Source: Paragonimus skrjabini miyazakii (lineage: Eukaryota; Platyhelminthes; Trematoda; Plagiorchiida; Troglotrematidae). Taken from it: a DNA stretch of 64,000 nucleotides. Below are positions 49,828-61,150 of this stretch, piece by piece. Within the stretch, counting starts at the first letter, position 1. Every line of letters starts with the position of its first letter. Made by a program: the position numbers and the translations under genes. The stretch covers positions 172,885 through 236,884 of the forward strand of contig JTDE01000129.1 in NCBI GenBank assembly GCA_014338405.1, in the 5' to 3' direction. Under the pieces are notes generated by a model, which was given only the letters and a program-made list of their open reading frames with translations, ran no database searches and had not been told where the DNA came from.

Positions 49828-52800
49828 CTCATACACACACAGTTGGAAAACATAAACAAAAGGCAAACTTATCGTTCAGCTTTCACAAATCACACATACA
49901 CACTTAATACTGCTTGACAATACGTGTGAACCACCTTTCACAAATAATCACAGCTACCACCTACACATAGAGCATTCTGTTGGTCCTAGCATTAGATTCG
50001 AAGTTTGCTTCTGGTAGAGTTCATCAGTAGTTTATATCCTTGCTACAACCAGTACTTGGATACCGGCTACGGCTTTCTAACTACGGATGTTAATTATGAC
50101 TTGTATCGTCAGCTACAGACTGCCTAAACCATCGCTTGATCAAACGAACCACAGCGCTGATACAAACCTATGAGTTGAATGCAAACCATTCGTTCCGGAC
50201 TAAATTGACCTCACTGGTTTAAACAATCACCAGGTAAGAGATTCCTTCAAAGCCAGATGGTCATGGTGGTTTCGTCGAACTGCCCACACACATGCCGACA
50301 CAAAAAGATTCCATATTATGATACACAAGGACACGTTACTGCCTATTCTGTATTTGGTCTGTATTTTCGCTTGAACGCGTGCATGTTCGTGATAATGGGT
50401 GTTCGTATTCAACTGAGTTGGATATATGTAAGCAACTAGCCTTATACGACAACACAACATTCCACTCTGCAGACTGCCCATCAGCAGAGAACGAAGTAAA
50501 TTGCATCAAGCATTTACTAATGGTACAAGTTCCCTACGTTTCATTCTTCGTTTCGGGATGAATTTTTACCGTTCTTATCTTCAGTAATAGTAAAAATACG
50601 ATTTGAGACCGTGAAATTACTCGAAACCAACCGACCTTTTTGAACTTTGAGTGCACCATGGTGAGTTTGCTGCTCACTGCATTAATCATTCCTTAATCGT
50701 TTTAGGTCTGCTGTCATGTGTGTTTGTGATAAGCACCCAAAAAGGTCCGCTTATCCAGGGCCTGTGAATCAGACGGTTAACTAAGTAGCAGTCTCGGTGG
50801 TAAGTTTCTTATTCAAATGGTACACCATTTTAATATGTGGGCTAATCGATACGGTTTGTACGCGTGCTAGGTCAATCAGTGTTCTAAATACGTTCCGTCA
50901 TGTGGCTAGGTTGCAATCGATCAGCCGAGGTCTTGGTTTCAACTGGAACGAAACATAAGCGCATTAAGACCGGTCAATCAATTTTTCTCGTGCTTTCAAG
51001 GCATGATGAGCCTAAAAGCAAAGCCATGCAACAGAGCTTAAGCCAGTTAGAACCAATGTTTTGTGCCGAATTATCTGAGATCTTTGGTGGTCCATAGGGC
51101 AGTTTGTTATGAGAGGGATCATATTTCAGGTGTCCAATAGCATTCAGACCAGAATGAGTGGCCACCTGTAGCAACTTGCCTTAAGAAACTGCAAGAACAT
51201 AATGTGCTGTCAAGTGCACGTGACCCTATTTACAGTTGAACTGGGTGTTTCCCAACCGCTTAGGCGCGTTTCTCACTCCACAGGAGCATATTAAGCTGGT
51301 AACGTCACATAGCCACTGAAGTAATGGGTTCTTAAGATTTGTCAAGTTTAAAAAGCCGTCGAGTTATTCGAATAATCTACCTGAATTGTCCTTCAACAGG
51401 GGTATACAGTCTTATTGTAATGAGATCTCGAGCAAGATTGAATTCGTATTGAAGGGTATTGTGATTCATTATGGTAGGTGTGTAGATTAGCGGATCGTTG
51501 ACACAAACCATAGTGCAAACCATTGAGTAACATAGGTTTGACAATCTGACTACCTCAGGTTATTCTTGTACAGAGTCGTCTTTCATGATTGTACACACTC
51601 ATATGTATGTTCACACTGTGGTCATTATTTGAACTCCAGACATGTTTCTGCGAGGCAACTGCTTCGATTACTGCTCCAATGACATCGTATTAGACAAATC
51701 TGGATCACTCTATGTGAATACTTCAAATAAATAAGAATACACTAATACCTGTCAGTACTTAGAACATTACGGAATAAGTTTAATGATTTCTGTTCTTCTG
51801 GCGGCAACTCGTAACCCTGAGTTGTAGGTAACACAAAAGTTACTGCTCCTCCTCTCAAGATATTCCGGCAGTTGGCGCGTTAATCAGTTGTGCCTAACGA
51901 GGGGTCTATGACAGAGTGACCAACAAGGTTGTCTAATGAAGGTGTGGTCGGATTTCTAACTCCCGTTCCTGGCAACGATATGCACTACTGCAAGGTCAGT
52001 AATTAACAGAACTTAAGCCTTGTGCGTTCTTTTGGGTAAGGTTACCTGAAAATTCTATGTGAATGCGAAAACTCCAATCAGCTATAAGTAATGCTCAGTT
52101 TATTTCAACACAAGCTTACTACTTACCAGTAATATGCATCTATAAATTTAATTTAGTTGGATCAGTCTTAGTGTGATTATCTTGAATAGGAACGGTAGAA
52201 AAACCAATCATAAAGTTAATCATCTGGTCTGTAATGTTTTTGCACGCTTCATTCCCGAGATGAAGATAAAGAACTACATAGATTTAGCCTCAAGTTCCCG
52301 GGTGCTAAACAAAAGACACCCTTGCACTCATTTACTATCTTTCAATGACAAAACGTTACAACACGCTTAGACGATCGCAGTTAAATCCGATCATAAAGAT
52401 TTACAGCACTGATAACCGTGAACTAATATGCCAAATGTTCAACGACACTGTGTTGCGCAAAACAAAATTCGGTAAGGGCACACTTAAAATATGCGGTTCG
52501 TAATTGAAAAGAAAGTCTTGAAAATTAGCCATGAGGCCATGGAACTGAGTTTATCTTATAAACTTTACAGTACGCTCCATACCTCTGACTGATTAATACA
52601 AAAACAGGCATTTCGGGTAGACGATGGTAATATGAGATTAAATTGCAAATATGTCACATAATGTTACGCTGAGTACTTGATGTACTATAGTAAATAATTG
52701 AGCATAGTATCTGTAAATGACTAGAATGAGTTCAGTAGAGTAAAGGCATTCCGTCAAGAAACCTGTGTAAAAGTATTCCAAAACGAATTCGAAGTGAAAG

Positions 52801-55602
52801 TAAAAGCTGAGGAGGCGCAAGTTAGATCCGGACAATTTTTTTTTCTGTCACTTTCATATATGCTGTTGATCAACGTTTTTGGATTTACTAAATCCTGTTC
52901 TGCAATATATACTTGGTAACATCCCGTTAAGTTTGTCTGGCCACAATTCCTGCTTAGTAACCCTGTTATCTGTTCTGGATGAATATATTCGTGGTTCCTT
53001 TCAGAGAAGTTATGTTCGTATTGTGGCGATGGAAGATACCGAAAAGGTTGGAAACCTATAAACCCTTTTGTACAAGACAATTTATGGACTAACTGAAAAA
53101 GAATAAAAACGGCTGGAGTACTTCTTCCACTGGTTGTAAAGCAATTTGAAACCGGAAAGAAACAATTTTGATTCAATTGAAAACCTGTTTGGACAAACGT
53201 TACCCGTGGTAACCAAAACATCAGAATAAGGGAACGTTTTCCATTACTGTTGTCCTACTGGTTTCCCCGAAAAACGTACTCACTGATACACTGCGTACAA
53301 TATATTCGCATTTTGTAAAGCCAACCTTGATCTAGATGTTTTAGGTCCTAAACATTGTAACCAATCAAACCATCACGTAATGGCGAGAAGTCTTTGTTTC
53401 TGTTCCGTAGTCAGCTGTCGCTAATCGATCCGGAGTGTTTGGTAAAGTTTCTGCAAAATCCAATCAGAAAGGGAATAGCAGCAACAGGCTATCGATCGAC
53501 TGCTTAATAAAGCCAAGCTGTTATTGCTAATTAACTATCATTCGGTTTGTTAAAATTCCATATTCGGGGGGTTGTTTATAACAAGGCTAGTAGAGAAACG
53601 TATGAAAGGTGATAGGAGTAAAATCGCCATATAGACATTATTCACTTCTTTCAGAAATATTTCAACTTACTAATAAATTAGATGGCGGTTTAAATAATTA
53701 TGGAGAGTTCACAGCATAACTGGCCCCGTATTTGTAAAAACGAATATTCAAGAACAAACCTTAGGACACGGTAAGTTGCGGGTAATTTACTGGAATTCAT
53801 TTAATCTGGCAAAATCGTTTATTTGATCAGAAAGCCCGAATGTGAAGGCTGAAGTAAGTATTTGCGGACCGGACTGTGGAGACGTTTTACTTTACTGCCT
53901 ATGAACCAAAGTTTTCTCATTACCCCCTGTTAGCCTTGGTCTCCAATTGACAACTATTCCAATGTTAACTCCTAGCTTCTCTACAAGCTTGATGGTTAGC
54001 TTTTAGACTTGAAGTGCTAGGGGATTCTTTAGCAGATGCTCAAAACACACTTAGCTATTTATGAAGGAATTTGTTTCGGTTTTAAAAAGTATGGCTCATA
54101 AAACCCATTTTTGACGGGTGGACTTAATACCACAACTTTTAAAACACCGTTTTCTTTCGTTCACCAGTTCCCATGACAAGCAGGGATAGGAACAAACATA
54201 CAGATTGATACGCACTTGTTAGATCTTTTAACTAAATAGGTCACTTTAGTAATACACTTTGTCTGGTTGATTAAGAACCTCAATAATTGATTAAGGCCGC
54301 TTACCAAATGTCAAAAATCCTTATTACACGCCCCTGAAACATCCGTAGTCTGAGGCTCAAAATAGAGGACGGTAGTCTTCAAAGTATGCAATATTGGGAA
54401 TCGACTAGCATTCGGATCGTTGCAGTACAGTATGTGTGCATCGAACTGCAAACATCCGAATTATGCGAAACTACACAGAGCTGCGGGAATCAGTCGAATG
54501 AACAGTTTCTTAACGTTCATCTATTTACTCTGTCCAGATAACACACATCATCCACCATAGCCAGAAACTGTAATTCTACAATCCACTGTGGATCAGCATA
54601 CGAATCGACAGCATAAAACATTTAAAAGTTGGGTGACAAAGAAATTCTTGAACAAGTGAGCACTCAAGTAGAAGACCTGTTGTCGCACAGACCAGGATAA
54701 CGTCGATTCATATTCGTACATATTTGGTTGTTGAACGTGCGGTGCGTTTTTTATTGGTTGTGTGGAACTAAGGATGGAGGCCATTCCAGCCACTTGGTAA
54801 AATCCTGAAGATTGTGTTAAAGAAGATGCTCCAAATATGACCCTTTATGACCAACACAACTGTTGCCCAAACTTTCAAGGTTAAATTTCAAATGCATTTG
54901 ATCTAAGCAATCTAAAGCACATTACATGCTCCAGTTCTCTGTTTAAAGATATACATACAAAGTCATTTTCGTTTGAGCTTTTCTGTATTCTACATCCATC
55001 TAGTCTCTATCATCCTGTATCTGGGATTCTGAGAGCACAGCCTGAACTTTGTCCCAATGACTTTGTTGTGAGCATAAGCCAAACATCATAGTTGACCATT
55101 CAGTCCATAACGTCTAATTTTACTGTTTGGACTATACCGAGATATATGACTACGGAAACAAAAACTGGTTTTCTATCAGTCTACGTATACTATACTGATT
55201 ACTCACGAGTAACTGGAAATAAATGCTCTGCGAGAAAATATAGCGACACCCAGTAGCATTTCGTACCTTTACAAGTGCACACCACAATCAACGTTGTCGC
55301 TATAGCGAAACCAAATTACCCGTCAGTAGCTAGGGGGATAAAATAGCACACACAGTAAAACTACACACATTCATCACGTCGGCCCGAGTTCGCAATCATA
55401 ATGGAAACCAACAAAGGCACATCAGTGTTAGAGGATGAAGTTCAATCGACGCCTTTGTAAGGCGCAGTGATGGATTACTAATGATTTCGCATACGATCCA
55501 AACAACCTCGACAGGGTTATTTCTGTGTTTAAAATGCAAAGGCATTGTGCAGTCGACGAAAGTGGATGACGGTTACCCACGGACCGAGTGAGTGAAGGCC
55601 AG
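49828..55602. other. Intron or intergenic sequence
   Basis: Apart from the degraded SINE at 51.9 kb nothing is supported. The 155-codon - strand frame at 52754-53221 has no recognisable domain or splice signals. A strong donor at 50798 follows a + strand frame with an in-frame stop. Confidence 0.4.
51880..51996 (+). mobile_element. Degraded tRNA-like SINE copy, + orientation
   Basis: TTGTGCCTAACGAGGGGTC, CAACAAGGTTGTCTAATGAA and GGCAACGATATGCACTACTG follow the order of the core at 58.3 kb. The A box has decayed to ATGACAGAGTGACC, and the B box to a stretch around TCTAACTCCC. It is partial and probably inactive. Confidence 0.5.
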
Positions 55603-55692
55603 TTGTTGAACCCCTTCTGGTATATGTTCCGGTATTCTATGACGCAAACGCTTCTCTGTTTTGCAAGGGACCGAATACCTATCTCTGGTTTG
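55603..55692 (+). CDS. Weak candidate exon, Ig-like half domain
   Basis: A strong donor (TTTG|GTAAGT at 55693) ends a stretch open in two frames. One frame, entered in phase 1 and left in phase 1, reads EPLLVYVPVFYDANASLFCK and soon after NTYLWF. The Cys followed by an aromatic-Trp strand resembles the B and C strands of an immunoglobulin fold. Symmetric phase 1 is typical of Ig exons. The acceptor (GGCCAG) has no pyrimidine tract, and the other frame is also open, so the call is weak. Confidence 0.18.
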
Positions 55693-55960
55693 GTAAGTAC
55701 AATTTGGTCTGATTAAAAGTAACAGTTCATCTTAAACAGGAAGCGTTGGATTCAAGGTTGTAGTGTAAGTAACAAAATTAAGCAGTGTGATTAATGCTTA
55801 ACACGGCGCAATTTAGCCATTGGATGCCTTTTGATTTTATCTCACTTGACAGGTAACTGGATGAAACCTCTCACTTCAGATATTGTGGTTAGTGTCCCGC
55901 TGATAACCTGAGATTTTGAACACTTCTGGAAACAATTTTATGGTTAACCATTTTTTGTAG

Positions 55961-56054
55961 AACTACCAGTTAGCAGTGAGTAGTCTGGATCGAGATCAGC
56001 GAGTGTACACACACAGGCTCCGTGAAACATACTGGTCTCTATACCAAACTAGAG
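55961..56054 (+). CDS. Candidate 94-nt internal exon
   Basis: A strong acceptor (GGTTAACCATTTTTTGTAG) and donor (ACTAGAG|GTAAGG) flank 94 nt. Two of three frames have stops; the third is open from phase 0 to phase 1. It encodes 31 residues, including YQLAVSSLDRDQRVY and ETYWSLYQTR. The exit phase agrees with the entry of the exon at 59287. Composition is protein-like, with a mix of charged and aromatic residues. The family was not recognised. Confidence 0.45.
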
Positions 56055-56254
56055 GTAAGGAAAGAGAACTTCAGGTCAAGAAACGATATACATTCACGTC
56101 GTTCCCATTCATAGTTAGGTTGTATGTTTGGGTGCATTTGGTTAAAGTTTGATGTGAATTTTACAGTTTCTCTCTCGTTTTTTTTCTATCACCAGTTTAT
56201 CATTTACACAATGTCGACATAGTGTTATATTTTCATTCATTTTCATTTCATTTC

Positions 56255-56310
56255 ATGACAGGCAGTTTCGTTGTGAGTAGCATACTACTCACAATGATAT
56301 CGCCTGTCAT
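56255..56310. repeat. Imperfect hairpin of 56 nt
   Basis: The left arm is ATGACAGGC, seven unpaired bases, then TTGTGAGTAG (56255-56280). The right arm is CTACTCACAA, seven bases, then GCCTGTCAT (56285-56310). The outer stem is 9 bp and the inner stem 10 bp, with a 4-nt loop. A (TTTCA)-like run (56231-56258) precedes it. It could be a fold-back remnant or a short structured RNA. Confidence 0.6.
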
Positions 56311-57161
56311 ACAACACTATGAGTTACTCATGATGACGTCTTCAGATTGTCTATATTCTACTCCAGTAATCAAGAACTTCAGAGTATAGATACATAATGA
56401 CAGTAGCCAATCAAGTTAGCATTACGAACTCCTGAGTGTGATCTGCTTCCCCTAAACTATGCTGCGCATTACGTCAACGGTCTCGGTCAACAGTACTTAG
56501 GTATAAGTGGATAAGACATTCACCGCGATCACGGGTCTTGTCTAGAAGTCTCAGTTCGACACCAAACAGGACAGTTCAATAGAAACAGTTTTTCACTGAT
56601 CGGGTAATTAGCCTAAAAACTTATTTGACCAGCTAGTGTTAAGGCAAATTCTTCATTTAGAGAATCAACATCAATGGTGTACCCTCTTATTGCAGTTTCG
56701 GCAACCCGTTATTGTGAGGTTACTCTGAGCTTCGTGGCTTAAGTGATTCCACTGTCAACCTCTCGATTAGAGAACTTCCGATAAAAACTTGAATATCTTT
56801 GACGATTCTCCTCCCACCTCGGTCAGGTTTTTAGGAGAAAAGATGAATACAAGTTTGGTTGCACCGTAAAGAATCTCGCGTGCCTTTCATTCACGTTCAC
56901 TTTCATTCACCAGGACTCTATCGGTATCCTTAAGTGAATGGGGTAGACCTTTGTTGATGTTGTTCCTCAGTTGTCTGAACTCATCAGTATGCTGTTCAGC
57001 CCGTACCGACTAGCGTCCAAATGGCCGGATTCCCAATGATCCTTCAAACTTAATCGGTATCGCTTTAAGTCAACTTGTTCCCTTGTTCTCTGGCGTTCGT
57101 CCCATCGACGGTTCAGGAGGAATATCAAATTGTGTTTTTCACTCGACAGTATTTTACTTAC

Positions 57162-57248
57162 CGACTGGATTATGAACCTTAAACAGCATATATGTGTAGC
57201 TAGTCGCCTTTTGTGCGGATTCACCAAAACTAATTTAATCACGTATTT
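57162..57248 (-). CDS. Candidate internal exon, - strand
   Basis: On the - strand, an excellent donor (CAGTCG|GTAAGT) ends 87 nt that are open from phase 0 to phase 0 after the AG of ACCCGCAG. The 29 residues start KYVIKLVLVNPHKRRLA. The pyrimidine tract is poor, a second frame is also open, and the first frame runs on past the donor for about 60 further codons. It could therefore be part of a decayed repeat rather than an exon. Confidence 0.2.
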
Positions 57249-57789
57249 CTGCGGGTTTTTTGCATTTCAATAAGCTTGACTGATGATTGTAACATTTTTC
57301 CAACGGTTTCCTGAACGGCACTCTTGATTGACGCATAACTGCCGTACAGAGGTGGCAGAGTTTAATGAAATACAATAGCTCAATTAGTCAATGATACTGG
57401 TGTTGAATCTGAACTCATCAGACACCGTTTGGTGGTATGAGACTTCATATTTTCCTCTCTGCCAGTTTTTACATCTATTGGAGCTTTGAAAATTTCGTGG
57501 CACTTCTAGAAATGAGTGTCCACTATACCGATTTTACAGTATAGCAACCTGGAGCTCATTTCTTCTGTACAGTGCTTCTGATGCACGTGTGTTACACCTG
57601 CTACCAAAATAACCCTCAGAGTGATAAGTTACTAGCGATTTTATGAGATAACTAGTTCGAGAGTCATTTAACAGGATTTTTTATATCATATTTTACATAC
57701 GAATTTGCCTTCCAACACAAATTAGAAGACACGCTAAGTAGCTTTGTAGACCTCGCGTGCGAATATTTTTCTATCCATGAGACGCATAC

Positions 57790-58192
57790 CAAATCAGATT
57801 TCAATTTGAACATCACCCACAATTGATCACAGCTGTCGCATTCCCATAGACTATCCAATCGGCCCCTTTCGAAAAGAGGTACTAGACTCCAGTTTCGCTC
57901 GCATTAGAGCTCATCAGTAGCGCATATCATCGCCACTGCCGGGACTTGAACCACGGACATGCTGTTCATGAGGCAACCGTGTTTACCACTGCGCCATTGA
58001 CCTCGCGTTAGGCACGACCGAATCATCATATGTGAACGCTCAACCACTTTCGCTTGTGGGTAATGGTCAGATTGCCCGATCGTCTCGAAATGGAGAGACA
58101 ATTACTGTCTGTTAACTCCAATCGATAACCCCGCGATCGGAACTTCCTAGACAGGTCGAAATCTCCGATCTCATTAAACCTGCTAGGAGATA
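57790..58192 (-). mobile_element. tRNA-like SINE/modular repeat, most complete copy
   Basis: On the - strand this holds a head module (starts about CAGGTTTAATGAGATCGGAG, near 58190), then a tRNA-like core and a 3' tail ending near TTCAAATTGAAATCTG. The core has a polymerase III A box (TGGCGCAGTGGT, complement of 57985-57996) and a B box (GGTTCAAGTCC, complement of 57942-57952), about 32 nt apart, as in a tRNA. Outside the boxes it does not fold as a functional tRNA that I can support. Copies occur at 19.7, 40.4, 51.9 and 58.3 kb. The open frames through it are shadows. Confidence 0.75.
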
Positions 58193-58193
58193 T

Positions 58194-58630
58194 TTTAGAT
58201 TACTGATGAGTAGTCGGGGATTTGGTTAATTTCAAGTTGAACATCACTCACAATTGATCGTTCACATATGATAATTCGGTCGTGCCTAACGTGGGGTCAA
58301 TGGCGCAGTGGTAAACACGGTTGCCTCATGAACAGCATGTCCGTGGTTNNNNNNNNNNNNNNNNNNNNNNNNNNNNNNNNNNNNNNNNNNNNNNNNNNNN
58401 NNNNNNNNNNNNNNNNNNNNNNNNNNNNNNNNNNNNNNNNNNNNNNNNAAGTCCCGGCAGTGGCGATGATATGCACTACTGACGAGCTCTAATGAGAGCG
58501 AAACTCGAGTCTAGTGCTTCTTTTTGAAAGGGGCCGACTGAAATGTCCATGGGGATGCGACAGCTGCAATCAATTGTGGGTGATGTTCAACTTGAAATTA
58601 AGCTAATCCCCGACTACTCATCAGAAATCA
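58194..58630 (+). mobile_element. tRNA-like core bounded by about 60-bp inverted ends, split by a scaffold gap
   Basis: The left end (58197-58260) starts GATTACTGATGAGTAGTCGG. The right end (58571-58630) is its inverted counterpart; read inward it starts GATTTCTGATGAGTAGTCGG, and both continue into TTCAAGTTGAACATCAC and CACAATTGAT. Between them is a tRNA-like core with A box TGGCGCAGTGG at 58301. The B box is cut by the 100-N gap (GGTT before it, AAGTCC after it). The core runs opposite to the one at 57790-58192, making a head-to-head pair. Confidence 0.7.
58349..58448. other. Scaffold gap of 100 N inside the SINE B box
   Basis: Exactly 100 N, the usual placeholder for a gap of unknown size. 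The left flank ends GTCCGTGGTT and the right flank starts AAGTCCCGGC. The intact neighbouring copy has one C between those two strings, so the true missing sequence may be as little as one base, or a collapsed longer insert. Confidence 0.95.
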
Positions 58631-59286
58631 GATTTCATTCAAACAGTTTGGTTGTGGTATGCATCTCGTGCTTTCCGCTATTTACAGACTCCCTTAAGAC
58701 AAGGGTTAGTAAAACTGTGATCTATTTTTACTGGCAACCTAAACAACACTCTAGCCAGGTTTATTCCAGAACAACATTATATCGATAACTTTGATAACGA
58801 CAAACAATGTGACAGGCAAATGGGCTCATTTTCTTCATCCGTCGTAGTTACTTGTGTATTCAAGCATATTTCCAAGTGAGGCTGACGCTCGCTGTAACTG
58901 TCTACAGCAGATTTGCGTTCATATTTCTAATGTTCACGATGTTTACGTGCACAGGTCTACTGAACATTGCCAAGGTTATCACTGTCAAGGTATTTGTTAA
59001 CAGTAAAACAAGTCATCATCAAGCAGTTTGACAAACAAATGAACCGTATGCTGGCGATGGTTTAGTTAAGTATCCTGGTAAAGCCGTTGTCGTGTTCATC
59101 TCTCTAAGTATTATGGGGGGTTAGCCAACCGCTAGGAATGAACACAAAATAAACAGACAGTGGACTGTTTGCTTCCATAATTATGGCTTGTTGTAGGTGG
59201 CTCACGGGTAACTGATACAGTTGATATAATAGTGTACCACAGGTAACTGAACTTCTGAATCTGAACGATAGTTTACTATTCTCTAG

Positions 59287-59507
59287 GATTGTTCCCTTTC
59301 ACTGATGATTACATCCTTTTAAAATGTCCCTTCATAAACTGCAACGACCAATTCTACTGTGGATTAGTCTTTTTTGCAGATCTGATTCACAACGGGACCC
59401 ACTATCACAACCCGGTTGATACAAGCCAACTCGTGTTCCTGACTGTTAATCACCGTGTTAGTCCCATGCAAGTGGTACATACTTACAATGCAGTTGAACA
59501 CTGCTGA
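59287..59507 (+). CDS. Candidate exon, Cys-rich and possibly extracellular, ends in a stop
   Basis: An acceptor (TTTACTATTCTCTAG) is followed by 221 nt open in phase 1 to TGA (59505-59507). The peptide starts LFPFTDDYILLKCPF, then INCNDQFYCG, an N-G-T sequon and TSQLVFLTVNHRV, and ends EHC. Three Cys close together, a glycosylation sequon and beta-strand-like hydrophobic runs suggest an ectodomain. The TSQLVFLTV run after a Cys cluster loosely recalls the C-terminal part of calcium-channel alpha2/delta proteins, but this is too weak to name. It may be a last exon; the only internal donor (CAA|GTGGTA) is poor. Confidence 0.38.
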
Positions 59508-61027
59508 TGGTACACTAACAATCCACCTTGTGAAGAGGCTTACACATGTTAATTATAGTTCATAAACAGTGATTTCTAAAATTTCGCCAGGATTACCGAA
59601 AAACGCTCACATTTTGGACACTTATTGCAAGAAATGATTATTAGAACGTTTGATGGAAAACCAAGGGAGGGAAGTCTCACAACATTCTCAGTGATTTTGT
59701 TCGATCCATATATCATGATTCACATTCTTACAACCAAAATAATCAAGTAGTATTATGCAATAGCAATATATTGTTACACTCCAATGAAGTTGGTGTATAA
59801 CATTTAGTAACTGATTTTACAACGTTCAAGCGATCAGTCAACTAACTAATGTAAAAATTATTAAAACTTTTTTAGAATGTTAAATCAAAATTTAGAAACC
59901 TGAACCTTTGGTTCGTTTTTACTTAACTGCCCGTTTTCTGGTAAAAAAAAGAATGCGGGCCTTTGGAGTTATCCTATGAGATTACAGGTTACCCTTCCTT
60001 AGTTTATTACGAAATCTCCTTCATTTTCATCTGTAGAACGACTATGTTTAAAGTAACTCCAGCTTATTTTCTGTACTTTTACAAATAAAACGGTATATTC
60101 TGAGGGATATGACGGGTTGATGCAATTTCTTGGAAATTGTCTTTTGTTTTTGCCGTATTAATCATAAAGCCACTTTAGATTCCTCAATCTGAAAGTGATC
60201 TAAATCTACATTTTATTGTACACTTTCCAGTATACTGTTTAAGCTCAAGCCAAGTCTTTAGAAGAAATATCCAAATAAACGTTTTACCTTCTGTTTCCGC
60301 TTAAAGACTGTCAGACAAATTGGTCTGTACTCTCTTTACATTGTAAATCATAGGAACACAAATGTAAGTAGCAAAAGCACAGTATATCTCAGGTCACGTG
60401 AAAATATCCATACTTGCATCATTCACAACAGGACAAAAGTGAATGACGCTCTAACTGTTAATGTATTTTTAAGAAATGATGTTAACAAACAGTGAACGAA
60501 TTTAAAAATAATTGTCGGTTACGCTGGATCAATTTATAAACTAATCACAGAGGACCGTGTGTCAAATTACAAATGTCAGAAAACTAAACTAATTTATTCT
60601 GGCAATCTTCGACCAATTTTCATGAATAAACAGAGTACTTTGAATAACGAAATGCGTTTGTTTATCAGAATATATTGCATTATTGACAGGATACAGTGAA
60701 TAATTAACAGATGTTAGTTATTTGTTGTTTTCTACCGGTATAAATCTGAATGAAGACTGGAAAATTTTGGAGTACATCTTACTGTTTTGAACTACCTCGG
60801 TCTAAACTTTGTCGACTAGTTGGCATCTGTGAATGTACGGTTCGTATGGAACTTACCTACTTCATGAAGCATACGTTCCCTCGTCTGGAAGGTGGCGAGG
60901 TAGAACCGGTAGAGATGACGGGGAATGTATAGGGTCGCTGTCGGATGGGATAGGGATTGAAGAAGTAGATATCGGGTACATTATTGTAGATGGTTATTTC
61001 ACTTTCACGCATAACGTTTCCCATAAG

Positions 61028-61150
61028 CTAATTAACGGATATGAAGCAGAAATCCCTGCATTCAAAATCACAACACGACACTGTTGTTTTAGTTGGATAT
61101 GGACTCAAATGTATGAAAAATGTATGAACCGAAACACCGATTGTAAACAG
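61028..61150 (+). CDS. Candidate internal exon, Cys/Trp-rich
   Basis: A strong donor (AAACAG|GTAAGC) ends a frame open for about 110 codons upstream. The best acceptor leaving a simple phase 0 exon is TTTCCCATAAG at 61027, giving 41 codons with RHCCFSWIWTQ and EKCMNRNTDCKQ. A second acceptor with a better pyrimidine tract (CTGTTGTTTTAG) would shorten it to 58 nt in the same frame. It may belong with the + strand candidate exons at 47.8-59.5 kb or to a separate gene. Not recognised. Confidence 0.3.

Noticed and set aside
52754..53221. 155-codon open frame on the - strand
   Set aside because: No domain or homologue recognised, no acceptor or donor in place, and the opposite strand is also open for 60 codons; chance or an old repeat.
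57940..57998. A functional tRNA gene
   Set aside because: A and B boxes are present, but no acceptor stem or anticodon arm could be paired, and several diverged copies with the same tail show it is a SINE.
57904..58101. 65-codon frame, and a similar one across the N gap at 58268-58492
   Set aside because: Both lie entirely within the tRNA-like SINE cores; the similarity between them reflects the repeat.
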